A DNA stretch of 64,000 bases, taken from Immersiella caudata. Taxonomy: Eukaryota > Ascomycota > Sordariomycetes > Sordariales > Lasiosphaeriaceae. The stretch covers positions 7,812,001-7,876,000 of the forward strand of contig JAULSU010000001.1 of the NCBI GenBank assembly GCA_030512335.1, given 5' to 3'. Of the stretch, positions 1 through 10,192 are shown piece after piece. The notes under the pieces were generated by a model. That model did not search any database and was not told the DNA's origin. It saw nothing but the letters and a program-made list of their open reading frames with translations. The position numbers were made by a program, and so were the translations under genes. Every line of letters begins with the position of its first letter. Position 1 is the first letter of the stretch.

Positions 1-2
1 CG

Positions 3-539
3 GAATCCCCTGGAATGTTTAGCGCGTTTGGGAGGAAGTTCTTTCGCGTGCAGGGTGATTTGAGCCTGGCGTTTGCGATCAACATGTACCGAGATTTTTC
101 TGGGGGCGTCGATCCAGGCAATCAGGTCGATGTGTTGAGGAACTTGACAGGGAACATTGCAAGGGGCGTCGAGAACTTTGTGAGGTCGGATTGGAGGGCT
201 CACGTGCTGACGGCGCCGCCGGTGGAGGGGGTAGTGTTTGCGGAGACAACATTTGTGCATATTCGGTGGGCGTGGTTGAGTTATTTGTTGGTGGAGCTGT
301 TGCTGTCGTGTCTTTTCTTGATGGGAATCATTGGATGGACGGCGTTTACGAAAGCACAGAACTTGGGAGGCTCGTCGCTGGCAACACTATGTGCGCTGGA
401 TGAACCGACGAGGCAGGGACTGGGGCACGTCGGAGACTATGACGAGTTGAGGAGACGAGCGGCACGGGTGCATGTCAGGCTTGCTGAAGGCCCGGACGGT
501 TTGGCTTTGAGAGAGTGTTTTAACGATGAGGCAAAGTAG
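3..539 (+). CDS. DUF3176-family membrane protein, C-terminal end (5' partial)
   Basis: The reading frame is open from the left edge of the window, so only the last ~178 codons are present. The visible part has a non-cytoplasmic-looking stretch followed by one strong membrane segment (residues ~88-110 counted from the Met codon at 15, rich in L, V and I). A short polar tail follows, beginning with an SSLATL-type motif. That order (an I/W-x-W-x-W-L stretch, a last membrane helix, then a K/GSSxLATL tail) is the usual C-terminus of the fungal DUF3176 family, whose function is unknown. A decayed relative with the same tail lies 3.3 kb downstream (3837-4890). The missing N-terminus would hold the family's other membrane helices. 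No catalytic residues are known for the family, so no function is proposed. Confidence 0.7.
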   Translation, partial: ESPGMFSAFGRKFFRVQGDLSLAFAINMYRDFSGGVDPGNQVDVLRNLTGNIARGVENFVRSDWRAHVLTAPPVEGVVFAETTFVHIRWAWLSYLLVELLLSCLFLMGIIGWTAFTKAQNLGGSSLATLCALDEPTRQGLGHVGDYDELRRRAARVHVRLAEGPDGLALRECFNDEAK

Positions 540-854
540 GGGGCGATGGCGGGTCTGAGCTTGCAGGGGGAGAGAACTGATGATACCTTTCACGAAGTAA
601 TGGAATTATGATTAACGACAAAGCGGCCCCACAACACCTCATGGGCATGAGAGCAAAACGATAGTGGCCTGAACCGTGCATAGACCATAGGGTCTCGGGT
701 CATATGTCTGCCATAAAAGTATGGATGGGATGAGAGCGTGTGGGACCTGTTGTTCATCGCAACTGACTCTTCCGTTCCGGCACCTCTCCGCCAACTTTCA
801 CAGTCGACGTTATTCATCGCGCCACCCCATCAACATACTCCGTCTCTAAACAAC
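540..854. other. Intergenic, no gene seen
   Basis: This is the spacer between the DUF3176 3' end and the disrupted hypothetical gene. It holds only short overlapping frames without recognisable protein features, and probably the promoter of the downstream gene. Confidence 0.5.
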
Positions 855-1608
855 ATGAACTCTCCCTGGATTCTTCATCCCATTGCTCCCAACCCCGAAA
901 CCTCCGAGGACTTGATCTCGATGGCCTATCAACAAATCCTCAGAACGCACCGGTCTCACCCATTGCTGAGCAAGGCCATGCCCCTTTCCGAACTCAACGA
1001 CGTCACTACCCTCTCCGTCTACCTCACCGACTTCCTCACTTTCGAGATAGCCGAAAAGGTCTGCGAGCACATCCTAGGCGGCCAGCAAGCCCGTCAGATC
1101 AGCGAAAGCGCCACAGCAGCTCATCTTACATAGCGCGGCCCGCGTCCTCGTGAGAGGGCCAACTTCACCATCGGGCCTATCCTGGTCCATGACTTCCTCA
1201 ACGCCTGGTATCTCAAGCATGGTCAAGATGAGTTGTACTGGGGTGCCGACCGCGCGCTCCACGATGACAATCTCTTTAAAAAATCTCGTCGTCTTCCATT
1301 TTCTCCGCCAGGAGCACATGCCTAGGATCTCCACCATAATCCGTACAGAGTTCGCTGCGGTGTTGGGTAAGATGCGGACGATATCACGAAACCTCCCGCC
1401 GCTGCAGCGGCATGTCAGACACTATGACTGTCTGGAGATCAACTTTGATGTTTTGATGTGGCGGGAGAGTCGGCGATTCGGGGATCAAAGTATTAGCGGG
1501 GAGGTTGTTATTGTTGGTCCGGTGGGCTATGGGCATTGGTTGCCCTCATGTTCTGAACCTCGAAGGATTGAGACTGAGGGTGTAACGTTTGTGCCGGGGA
1601 GTAACTGA
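855..1608 (+). pseudogene. Hypothetical gene, disrupted
   Basis: An ATG at 855 opens a protein-like frame (MNSPWILHP...) that stops at a TAG at 1131-1133. The same frame then continues in a protein-like way (…FTIGPILVHDFLNAWYLKHGQ…) to about 1325. A second frame carries on from 1318 (MPRISTII…) to a TGA at 1606-1608. I found no intron with correct phase that removes the TAG or joins the two frames, so this looks like a gene with a nonsense change and a frameshift, or one whose splicing I cannot resolve. No domain is recognised. A TATA-like cataaaag lies near 714-721. The alternative is two unrelated short frames. Confidence 0.35.
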
Positions 1609-2252
1609 ATGGTGGTGGATTGTCCTGGACGTGGATGTATGGTTGTGAATGTCGGGCTGGAGAGGTGCTGACAAACGGCGGGGAGACGCTTCCGACCTAA
1701 GATATAAATTGAACCAATAAATCAGGCAGGATTGCCTCGAGACTGATGCTCACGCCGTTTTGCTGATGTAATTTGGCTTGACTTGACGAAATTTGGAGAA
1801 TTTGTACGTAGGTGACAATTCAGTTCCGTACGCCGCAACCGAAACTGCACACGGGCAAGCTCGCTTTCTCTCTACAATAACGTTCCTCCTCAGGCTTTCT
1901 CCGTTTGCCGCCTCAAGTTGAAGTCCATCACAGCAAGCAGCTGCAATGGAGATTGTGTTCCCCTGTTTCACGTGTCGAAGTTGAGGCGGTGCGTGATGGC
2001 TGCGCGGACGCGCTTCTGCGGTTGCCCTATTGCGCGGACTTGACCATCGGGGTTAGTTGACGTTGAAGCTGAGTTCATGGCTGCCTGGCGAAGTCTGGCT
2101 TAAGACAGCTTCCCAAGACACTAAGAGAGAGAACGGTGGGTATAAGATGGGTTTTTCTTTATCAGTCATTGGCCACAGGGGGGTGACACGAGATCCCCAC
2201 AAAGTTTCGGCGGGCTGTGCCAAGGTCAGCTCGCCCGCATCAGTAACAAACA
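1609..2252. other. Intergenic, no gene seen
   Basis: Short frames on both strands show no family resemblance. The stretch separates the 3' ends of the disrupted hypothetical gene and the minus-strand SDR gene. Confidence 0.5.
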
Positions 2253-3208
2253 TCAACCGCTCCACGATATTTCTCCCTCATCCCGCCAAAACCGACCGCT
2301 CTTGCCCCCGATGTCACCAATCGCCAGCATGACCGGCGTCTGCGCGCCCTGATCCGGGGTCTTGTATCCTTTGCCCTTGGTCATGTCCGTAACAACCCAC
2401 CCGGGACAGCACGCATTGACCAGGACCTTCGTATTCTTTTGCCGCTTCAGCTCCTCGGCAATCTGCAACGTCATCCCGATCTCGCCCGCCTTGCTGGTCG
2501 CGTACGCTGCGCTGGGCCACCCGTCTGCCTTCTCCGTTCCACGCTCCACCGCCGCGGTGAACTCGTCCATCAATACCGTGATGTCGTCGACCGACTTGGC
2601 GCCCTGGAACCGCTTCTGAATGGCCCGCGAGTAGCGACCTAGCTGCCCTGTGCTGGACGCGATGTTCACCAACCGGCCCCCGCTGGGCTTCTTCAACAGG
2701 GGTAGGAAGGCGCGCGTGGCTTCTAGCGTTCCGTGGTAGTTGCATGCCAGGGTGGCCTTGACGACGTTGAGGTCGAAACCGTCCATGGCCATGCCGGCGT
2801 TGTTGATAACGAAGTCGATGCCATCAGGATGGCTTTCAGCAAGATGCGCAGCGAACTGGGTGATGCTGGATGACGACGCAATGTCAAGGCGGTGGAATTG
2901 GATCGAGGTGGGTCCCCCGTCGCTAGCAAGGGCCTTGGCTTGGCGCAGCGCGGGGTCAGTGGTGAGTCCCGTCACGGCGGATCCTCCGCGCTTGGGATCA
3001 CGGGCGGTGAGATAGATCAGCAGGGGCCCGCTGTTGAGAGGTGACTTGGGGTACTGGAGTGCGAGTTGGCGGACTGTGATGGTCAGATTCGGCGTTCCAG
3101 GCTGCAACAACAGGGACGGATGTGGGATGGATGCGGGGCGCACATACCGATGGCATACCCGATGCCCTTGTTCGCCCCCGTCACAACACCGACCCTTGCA
3201 AACGACAT
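2253..3208 (-). CDS. Short-chain dehydrogenase/reductase, carbonyl-reductase (CBR1) type
   Basis: Two exons are read: 3208-3148 and 3073-2253, joined across a 74-bp GTATGT...ACAG intron, giving 293 aa. The ATG at 3208 is chosen because it restores the Rossmann start VTGANKGIGYAI (T10-G-x3-G15-x-G17), which then runs directly into VRQLAL. A longer open frame upstream is intron read-through. Other SDR marks are NNAG after the fourth strand, a Ser in NIASS, and the catalytic YATSK (Tyr211, Lys215). The insert before the catalytic Tyr and the ending after TDM(T)KGKG are typical of human CBR1-like monomeric NADPH carbonyl reductases. The likely reaction is NADPH-dependent reduction of aldehydes, ketones or quinones in the cytosol. 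The substrate cannot be told from sequence. Family assignment is firm; the physiological role is inferred. Confidence 0.9.
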
Positions 3209-3836
3209 CTTGTTGAGTGTTGGAAGTACCTAGCAAGCAGTGAAAATACAAGCAGGTAAGCTGTTGAGACTTTCCTTGAAGTTGGGGATTAGGTGGCTTA
3301 AATCTGCATGCAGGCAAGAGCGTGCATTACGTCAGGTGCCTACAGGTGCGACCCTCAAAACCCCGCCGCTTCCGACCCGCAGTTTGTGGCGTTATCTCCG
3401 GAATCTCCAATCTTTTCGGCCGTTCTACCGGGTTCCAAGTCAAACCCCATCTTGGAGTGTTTCAGCATCCGCCCGACTCACTGTCTGGGAACCGACATTT
3501 CCAATGATCTTTGGCACCATGACCCCCACCCGCAGTTGATTGGGGCCGCTGCGACTGATTGGATGACGGCCCCATCCGGCCCAACACCGCCATTCGGGTC
3601 CTGGAAAAGCCACACTGCGATCCTTTGGCATGTCAGATCCAAGATCGGCGAACCGACAACCAACATCCTAAAACTGGTGCCTGTCTGCACTGCTCCGCCC
3701 ATCACGTACTCTCTGCAAGGGATACGGCAAAAGTCCCGACCCATAAGAGCTGTGGCCGCACACGAGCCTGGGGAGGCTCGAAGGAATCCTCTGCATTCGC
3801 TCCAATCCTCGAATTCCTCAAGGACGGTATTGGGAA
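3209..3836. other. Intergenic, no convincing gene
   Basis: It contains the SDR promoter and a 197-codon plus-strand frame (3308-3901) of low complexity that resembles no family and overlaps the start of the DUF3176 relic. I do not regard that frame as a gene. Confidence 0.4.
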
Positions 3837-4890
3837 GTGACCGACTCAGTCACCCGAAAGTTCTTTGGACTCTGGACGGTAACTCGATACCGGGTCCTTG
3901 AAATCGCCAGTTTGTTTGAGCTTTTGCTTTGTTTGCACCCTAGCAGCTGTTCTCAACGTCTACAACAACCGACCGCTATCGGCGGTGTCACTCCCGGCGT
4001 CCCTCTCCCTCAACAGCGTTGTTACCATCATCGGCTTCGTGACCAAGGGTTGTTTTACCATCCCGCTGCTCAAGTGCCTGAGCCAGTGGAAGTGGAACTG
4101 GTATCACCGCCCGAGGGACACGAACAGTCGTTGATGTCATGGCAGCCAACCGTCCGCTGAGCTGCGGCCCTTCATACAACGAGACGAGGAACGGCACAAA
4201 GACTAGCTCAAACATTGCTTTGTATACCAGAGGTCACGAATACTCTGTCGATGCGGGAAGCGCAGAATATGTTGATGCATCCACCGCGCGGTATCTTTCG
4301 GGATGACGGGCATCCACCAACAAGGGCGAGGATTTCATCTATGGCTACTCTGCGTACAAACTCATGGGTGACTTTGCAACACACCCTGTTATGGGCCCGG
4401 AGGCCCCGTTGTCTCTCGTCACACGCAGAGCGGGAGCTGCGTTGAATCAGGTGTAAGCAACCAGCGTTTCACCGTGTCCGTTGCTAAACACTAACAGTTG
4501 CAGCATTCAAAGCACAAATGGGGAAACTCCATACTCGTGCGGGGCCAAGTCTGGGAGAGCGCCGCCTCCATCGAGATTCAATGGGGCTGGCTAGGCCTGC
4601 TGGCTGGCGAGATCGGGCTCGCGGTTGCCTTCTATTGCTATAATGCGTACGCAACGCGTTGGATAGGCGTAATGCCACCGAAGAGCTCATCCTTGGCGAC
4701 ACTCCTGGCGCTAGATGCGCAGCCGAGAACTGCGGTAGAAGAGGTCGTCAACACCGAGAAGAGGAGAACAGCGACGACGGGGTTAGATCCAGACAGCCTG
4801 AGCGTCCGCTTGCAATTTGAGGGATTGACGATTGGTCCTAGACGAGAAAATGCCAGGCTGAAACAGGACTTTTCACCGCTCGCTAATTAA
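3837..4890 (+). pseudogene. DUF3176-family gene relic
   Basis: Pieces of a DUF3176 protein appear in the right order but in different frames. An N-terminal W-x-VTRYRVLEIASLFELLLC helix starts near 3870. A frame change near 3920-3940 leads into LAAVLNVYNNRPLS… and a helix ending LSQWKWNWYHRPRD (the family's usual 'Q-x-KW-x-W' turn). There is then an ectodomain-like piece (4132-4300) that hits an in-frame TGA near 4301, and a second piece to 4456. A still recognisable intron follows (GTAAGC…CTAACAG, ~4452-4495). Last comes the C-terminal helix and SSSLATLLALD tail (4498-4890) that matches the tail of the gene at the left edge. Most of the ~500-residue ectodomain is missing. At least one frameshift, one stop and one large deletion make function unlikely. 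Confidence 0.7.
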
Positions 4891-4910
4891 AGGCGGTTCT
4901 CGTCCGTCGT

Positions 4911-4933
4911 TTCCCCCCCCCCCCCCTCCCCCC
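4911..4933. repeat. Poly-C tract
   Basis: Just after the DUF3176 relic there is a run of 14 C, one T, then 6 C. It is a simple low-complexity tract with no evident function and is prone to assembly error. Confidence 0.8.
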
Positions 4934-5363
4934 TCGCGGCGCTCATGCGGCGGCCAGTAATATAACCTTTTGTGCGATCTTGATCCACAAGGCCGCCGAA
5001 ACCACACATTGCATGGAGTCCTGTAGCATTCGCTTTGCTCACGTTCAACATCTTCCAGAGCCTGTCACGCCTTCATATCCCGACGCATCATCCGGTTGAC
5101 TTCGATGTATCTCAAGCCCACCGCTCCTAATCCTGGTTCGCATGACATGCCACGTATCATCCACTCCGTATTCTTATGGACGTAAAACAATTATATTGTA
5201 TGAACGCTCCCAGCCTATGACTCCATTACGATTCGTTGTAGGTCCATCGCCCGTGCCCATGTTTGTACGCCGTGTCCATGACTCCATCGCTCCTTGAATC
5301 CATTGCTCCGTGACTGTGCGTCATACCATCCTCAAGACACCTCGCAGTCGCTGAAGCTCTCCC

Positions 5364-5982
5364 CTACACATGCTTTGTCTTTGTGCGCATCGCAAACGGG
5401 GTTCTGAGCTGCCTGACACCCATCGTCTGTTTGCTATCAGCCTGGGTCACGCAGAAAAAGATACGGACAACGTACCGCTTTCGTCACCTTGGGAGCACGA
5501 CGGCCCGCCATCTTCCAGATGGCCAGGCCGCCGAGGCCGCCGAGGATGAACGGAGTTGCCGCGATGGCGGTAGACACGGCATAGCGCTCCGCGGCGGCCG
5601 TAGTGGTGGCGGTAAGGCGCTCCGCGGCGGCCGCAGTGGTGGTGGCAAGGCGCTCCGCGGCGGCTGTAGCGGTGGTGGTAAGGCGCTCCGTGGCGGCCTC
5701 GCTAAAGTCTCCCTTGACCTTGACCTTGACATCGACGCTGCCGATGCTCTTGATGTGGACGCAGGAGACTATGTTGAAATCAGCATCGCCGGCATCGGGC
5801 GCAGCGGGCGAGTCTAGCTTCCGTTAGCGATCAGAGGAAACACCAATGAGGCGATTGGGTAATCAGAGGTGGCGCGTACACTTGAAAACCGGCTTGAAGG
5901 TCTCTGCAATCATTTTGAGATCGTGATCGGAAATGACGAGGATTTCGGTGCGATGAGAGATAGAGGAAGGAGAGAACGCCAT
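5364..5982 (-). CDS. Small putative membrane protein with 11-residue repeats (unrecognised family)
   Basis: The ATG at 5982 (context AAAATGG) opens exon 1, MAFSPSSISHRTEILVISDHD…. A GTACGC…CTAACGGAAGCTAG intron (~5890-5813) then leads into SPAAPDAGDADFN…. After a K/V-rich strand-like stretch (VDVKVKVKG) come about 3.5 repeats of an 11-residue unit centred on AAAER-L/Y-x-TTT. A Gly/Ala/Ile/Leu hydrophobic segment (TPFILGGLGGLAIW) and a basic end (MAGRRAPKVTK) follow, as in a single-pass membrane anchor. The C-terminus is uncertain: either a stop at 5437-5439, or another intron (GTACGT…CAAACAG) and a stop at 5364-5366. I do not recognise the family. The repeat-free N-terminus, good Kozak context and phase-compatible intron support a real gene. 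No function is proposed. Confidence 0.5.
5583..5697. repeat. 33-bp tandem repeat
   Basis: About 3.5 copies of a 33-bp unit, each beginning gcgctccgcggcggc and varying at a few bases. It lies inside the minus-strand gene at 5364-5982 and encodes the 11-residue AAAER repeats, so unit length keeps the reading frame. Confidence 0.8.
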
Positions 5983-6900
5983 TTTGTTTTTCTGGGCTTG
6001 TACTCGGTCGCGATCTGATGTTGGTGTTCTAAATGCGGGGCCGATGTGTCGCGGACGATGTCAGTCAAGAGAGAATTCGGAAAGTCGCGGAGACAACTTA
6101 TAGGGCTGGGGGCCCTACAGAAATTTTCAACAGTGGGTGACCTCTATTCACCGCGTAGCACTTCACCCCAAGTGGGGAACCCACGGCTGTCCAGGTATTC
6201 TACGTCGCCGTAGCCCTCCAAGTTGGCGTCCAAGTTGGCGTCCAAGTCAGCGCAGCCTACCTACCGTATTGCTGCCCTCTCCTAACCTCATCCGCTCCAT
6301 CTTTGTCGGCCAAGTATCAAGCATGCAGTTGTTCCAAGCACATGTCGACCAGCAACACTTGCTGGTTACTTTGGGTGTCTGGCTGCATTCAGCTGTGTGC
6401 AGCCATGTGAGGCTGTGCAAGTGCACAAAGGCAAATGGTCAAATTTTTAAATGTTTTTTTCTCTTTTTTAATTTCTAGGTAATGTGTGATAAGGGTAAGC
6501 GGAGTTGTTTATCGGGAACTGTGAGGTTTGGTGGGAGGTCCGCCATGGTCAGAATTGAAGCAACTGTCCGACCTCGCCGGGAAGCTCGAGGTTGATAGGG
6601 CATTGGCGCGCTTCGCCCAACATGTGAAGATGCGGCTAATATAAGAACTTTGACAGCCGTCGTCGCTTAGGTATCCATGGTTCCCGCAGATTGTCATGCT
6701 ACTGGCACCGATCGTGTTTCCCGTGTCGGGAGTGGAGGAGAATCTCATCGCGACGGTTATACCCCACAACCAGGAAATTCCGAATCGGCCCTAGGTCCGT
6801 CGAGGCTACAGTCTTCATATGAGCTCAAGTGTGTGATAAAATGGAGGCTCCCCGATCTAGAATTTTTTTTACTAAACGCATCTTTTGCACCCTAATCATC
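5983..6900. other. Intergenic, divergent promoter region, no gene seen
   Basis: It lies between two divergently transcribed genes. It includes a short ttggcgtccaag duplication (6220-6250) and a T-rich stretch (6435-6475). No frame here resembles a protein family. Confidence 0.5.
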
Positions 6901-9135
6901 ATGAACGGCTTCCTCTTTCTGGCCAGCTTGCTGGCACCCGCAGCCGCTCTCCGCATCTTCGTTTCGCCTGAGGGCGCCGACAGCAACGATGGCTCGGAGA
7001 CAAAGCCATTGAAGACGATTCCGGCCGCACAACGAGCCGTGCAAGCCCACCTCGCAAAATCATCGGCCGAGAACATCACTGTGAATCTTGCTTCCGGCAC
7101 TTATTCGCTAACAGTACCGCTCCGCCTCACTGACAATGACTCTGGCAAGCCTGGCGCGCCTGTACAATGGGTTGGCCACGACGCCGTTCTGTCTGGCGGT
7201 CTAGAGGTCACCGGGTGGGCAGCAACAGGGACCGACGGCATCTACTCGGCCGACGTGCCCGTCGGCACCAAGTCGCGAAACCTCTACGTGAACGCCAAGG
7301 CATCCAACTTTGCGCGCAGAAAGATCAACCGCAAGGACTTGCAGTACACAAGCACCTCGGTCAAGTGGAGCAACTCAGGTCTTGACTGGATCGCTAGCGT
7401 TCCGGGAATCGACAAAGCCGAGATTCGATGGATTAACTCCTTTACCGATAGATACGCCCCAATTTCAGCGGCGAAGAATCGGGAGCTGATCATGAAGCAG
7501 AACTGGTGGTTCCTCAACACCTGGGGTTACGACCACATCGGCAAGCCAAACGCCGACTTTGGTGTGTGGATCCAGAACGCTCGACATCTCCTCTCTGAGG
7601 GCGGTCAATTCTTCCTTGACTCGGCTGCCGGCAAGGTGTACTACAAGCCCCTTAATGGCGAGAACATGGGCACTGCCAAGACCTACCTTGGGATCCTCGA
7701 AACTCTCATTTCTGTGGGAGGCACTGGGTACAACAGCCCCGCCCACGACATCACCTTCTCCGGCATCCACTTTGCCCACACCACGTGGAACGCTCCTAGC
7801 GACATTGGCTATGTTGACCAGCAGACGGGCGGCCATCTCTGTGAGAACAAGACTTACACGCAGTCCAACTTTGAATCGGCTCGTCCGTGGTGGTGCCAGA
7901 TGCCGTCTGCCGTCCAAGTCAGCGCGGCCAACAACATCATTCTGACTGGTGGAAGTTACACTCAGCTCGGCGGTGGTGGTGTTGGAATTGGGAATGATGC
8001 CAACGCGCACATCTCAGGGGTTGGCCTAGGCGCTAGCCGGGTCTCAGTCACAGATGCTTACTTCAGTCAAATCATGGGTGTTTGTGCAATTCTTCCCTTG
8101 GGTGCGGGTATCATCGTGGACTGATGTTGGCAATAGAACAGTATCACCGCTGGTGGTGTTCGGGCTGATGCGCACCACCCATCCAACCCGGCCATGACGA
8201 ACGCCTACATCGACATTTCCAACAACATCTTCTACAATGTCTCGACGCTCTTCAGCTCGACTGTTCCTATTTTCGTCTCGTACGTCCAGCACAGCACCAT
8301 AAACTACAACGACATTGACACTACCCCGTACTCGGGCATCTGTCTTGGCTACGGCTGGGGATCCAACGACGCTGGTGGCACGTCCGAGTACATCAACCGC
8401 GGGCTCTACTCGTTCCAGCCCAAGTACACCACCCCTACCATTTCCACCAACAATCGCATCCACGGGAACCTCATTCACCGGTACGGCTATGGCCACACCG
8501 ATCTCGGCGCCTTGTACACCCTCTCCAAGAGCCCGTCAACCTACGTCACTGAGAACTACGCCTTCGACTCCACGGGGTTCGGCATGTACACTGACGAGGG
8601 TTCGCACAGCTACATCATCAGCAACAACGTCCTCATGTCCAATGGGATCTGGTCCGCCGTCAACGGCGCCAACACCATCAACAACACCTACAGCGGCAAC
8701 CTTTACCGCCAGGGTGCCAACCGCCAGGGTAACACACAGATCAATGATGTCAACCAAGCTCCCATCGCGGCGCGCAAGATCGCCTACCGCGCAGGTGTCC
8801 AGCCAGCGAAACGAACCGGCCGTCAGATTACCAATCCCACCAATCTTGCTGATGGAGCCGTCAGTCTCTCCTCCCGAAATGGAAGACTGGCAATCTCCAT
8901 CGACAACTTTGACGATGCGCTATTCACTGACGTGGATATCGCATTCTCCGGGAGCAATGCCGCGTCCATCAGCGGGGTGGATGTTCCGACCGTGGTGAAT
9001 GGAAACGGGGCGGCGACAGCGACGTACAGTGTGAGCGGGACAAACCGGCCGAGTGTGAGTGTCACGGTGAGATACACAAACTCGAGGACGGGGGAGAAGA
9101 AGAGTTTGGCTGCAAGTGGGACTGTTCAACTTTGA
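6901..9135 (+). CDS. Secreted right-handed beta-helix protein, GH141-like
   Basis: Exons 6901-8079 and 8137-9135, separated by a 57-bp intron (GTTTGT…ACTGATG…AATAG), give 725 aa. Splicing restores IMGNSITAGGVRADAHHPS, a typical coil of these proteins. The ATG at 6901 is preferred over 6829 because it starts a clean signal peptide (MNGFLFLASLLAPAAA, cleavage near residue 17). The N-terminus IFVSPEGADSNDGS…KPLKTIPAA, the VNLASGTYSL strand and the LSGGLEVTGW motif are the usual opening of bacterial and fungal parallel-beta-helix glycosidases and lyases of the GH141 type. Many N/G-rich turns follow (NNIFYN, NRIHGN, ENYAFD). The last ~100 residues look like a separate beta-sandwich. It probably acts outside the cell on plant or microbial polysaccharide. 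The GH141 label rests on overall pattern only; catalytic residues were not identified. Confidence 0.8.
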
Positions 9136-9243
9136 GAGCACAATTTCACGATAACTTGGCGATGAGAGCAAAATAAAATTCGGCTTTCGGAGCCACTTTG
9201 GACCCCATGGTGATGTGAAGCCAGCAAAAAGAAAGGAATACCT

Positions 9244-9325
9244 CGACGTGGGCCTGATTCGAACAGACGCCCCCGAAGAGACAAGATTCCGAGTCTTGCG
9301 CATTAGACCACTCTATCACCACGCC
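9244..9325 (-). tRNA. Class II (long variable arm) tRNA-like gene, anticodon CGG; possible pseudogene
   Basis: The reverse strand folds as an 82-nt tRNA. The 7-bp acceptor stem is GGCGTGG/CCACGTC (one G-U). The anticodon arm CAAGA-CTCGGAA-TCTTG is perfect. A long variable arm is closed by a UUCG loop, and the T arm GTCTG-TTCGAAT-CAGGC carries a perfect B-box core GTTCGAATC. The long variable arm and the GAGTGGTCTAA D-loop are those of a leucine (or serine) tRNA, but the loop reads CGG, a proline-codon anticodon. The D stem is broken: ATA sits where GCC is expected, opposite TGC. That also damages the A box. A decayed leucine tRNA gene is the simplest reading; an unusual functional tRNA is possible. 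Confidence 0.55.
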
Positions 9326-10192
9326 TCGATGAGATGTGGATGTCGTATCTTGGCACAGATTTGCGTCGGATAGGTTGTGGTAGAGTCTGAGCCGGGCAAT
9401 GGAGAGCGTAAGTGCCGAGATAGCAATGGCGCTGATTAGTCTCAGTTAACGACCCAGGCACGCCGCGTCAGCCATGTGCGGCGGAAAAGAGGCACGATAT
9501 TTCCCAGCAGGGTGACTTGAAAGATGAAACAAGCTTCGGATGGGCCGAATATTACACGAGTATTCCAGAAGTTTGGATGCAAGCGTTGTGGGTGCGCTGG
9601 GATGTCGGGGCGAGGATTCAGTGCTGACGCCAAGCCCAAGAATGCCTTTGACCACGAGTCTCGTTGATCCGACACAGCCCGGCTTCTGTCAGTTGGTGCA
9701 CAAAAGTACGGATAGGATTTGCTCCCCCTGAGTTTGGGCGGCCAAGCCACTGGTTTGCGCGGGATTGCGGGTGGTGCATGACTTCAGACATCTGTGCCGC
9801 AATCCGTTTGTTCAGGGCTCTTTCACAACTTCGTCATTTTCAACCAATGAGGGGCTGCAAACAAGCTGAAAGTAAACGCATGGTAGGAATGCGTTTGGTC
9901 AATGCTTGTCAGCTACGCCGTGTCAGCTGGGCTGTGAGGCGAAAAAAAAACACCTTCCTCAGGAGCTGCTGAGGGGCGAGGCTACCTGCCCAATGCGGCA
10001 GGATGCTCAGCGTCAGGAGACTTTGTGTGGTGACGCTGAACCAAACCTGCGAGACCTACCAGATAAGAGGATATGGACAAATATTGGATTGGTTCAAATA
10101 CCAGAGGCCTTGACCTGAGTGCAGCTTCTCATCAGCACTTTCATTATTGTGTTCTCAGCAGTCTCAGCCCGACTCAGTCGCCAGCCCTCACG
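9326..10192. other. Intergenic, no gene seen
   Basis: Only short frames without family resemblance occur. The stretch must hold the promoter of the metalloprotease gene, but no clear TATA box was found. Confidence 0.5.

Noticed and set aside
5383..5817. Plus-strand Gly/Ser-rich frame with RGGRSGGGKAL repeats
   Set aside because: It is the antisense of the minus-strand repeat gene; the minus strand has a better start, an intron and a membrane-like tail.
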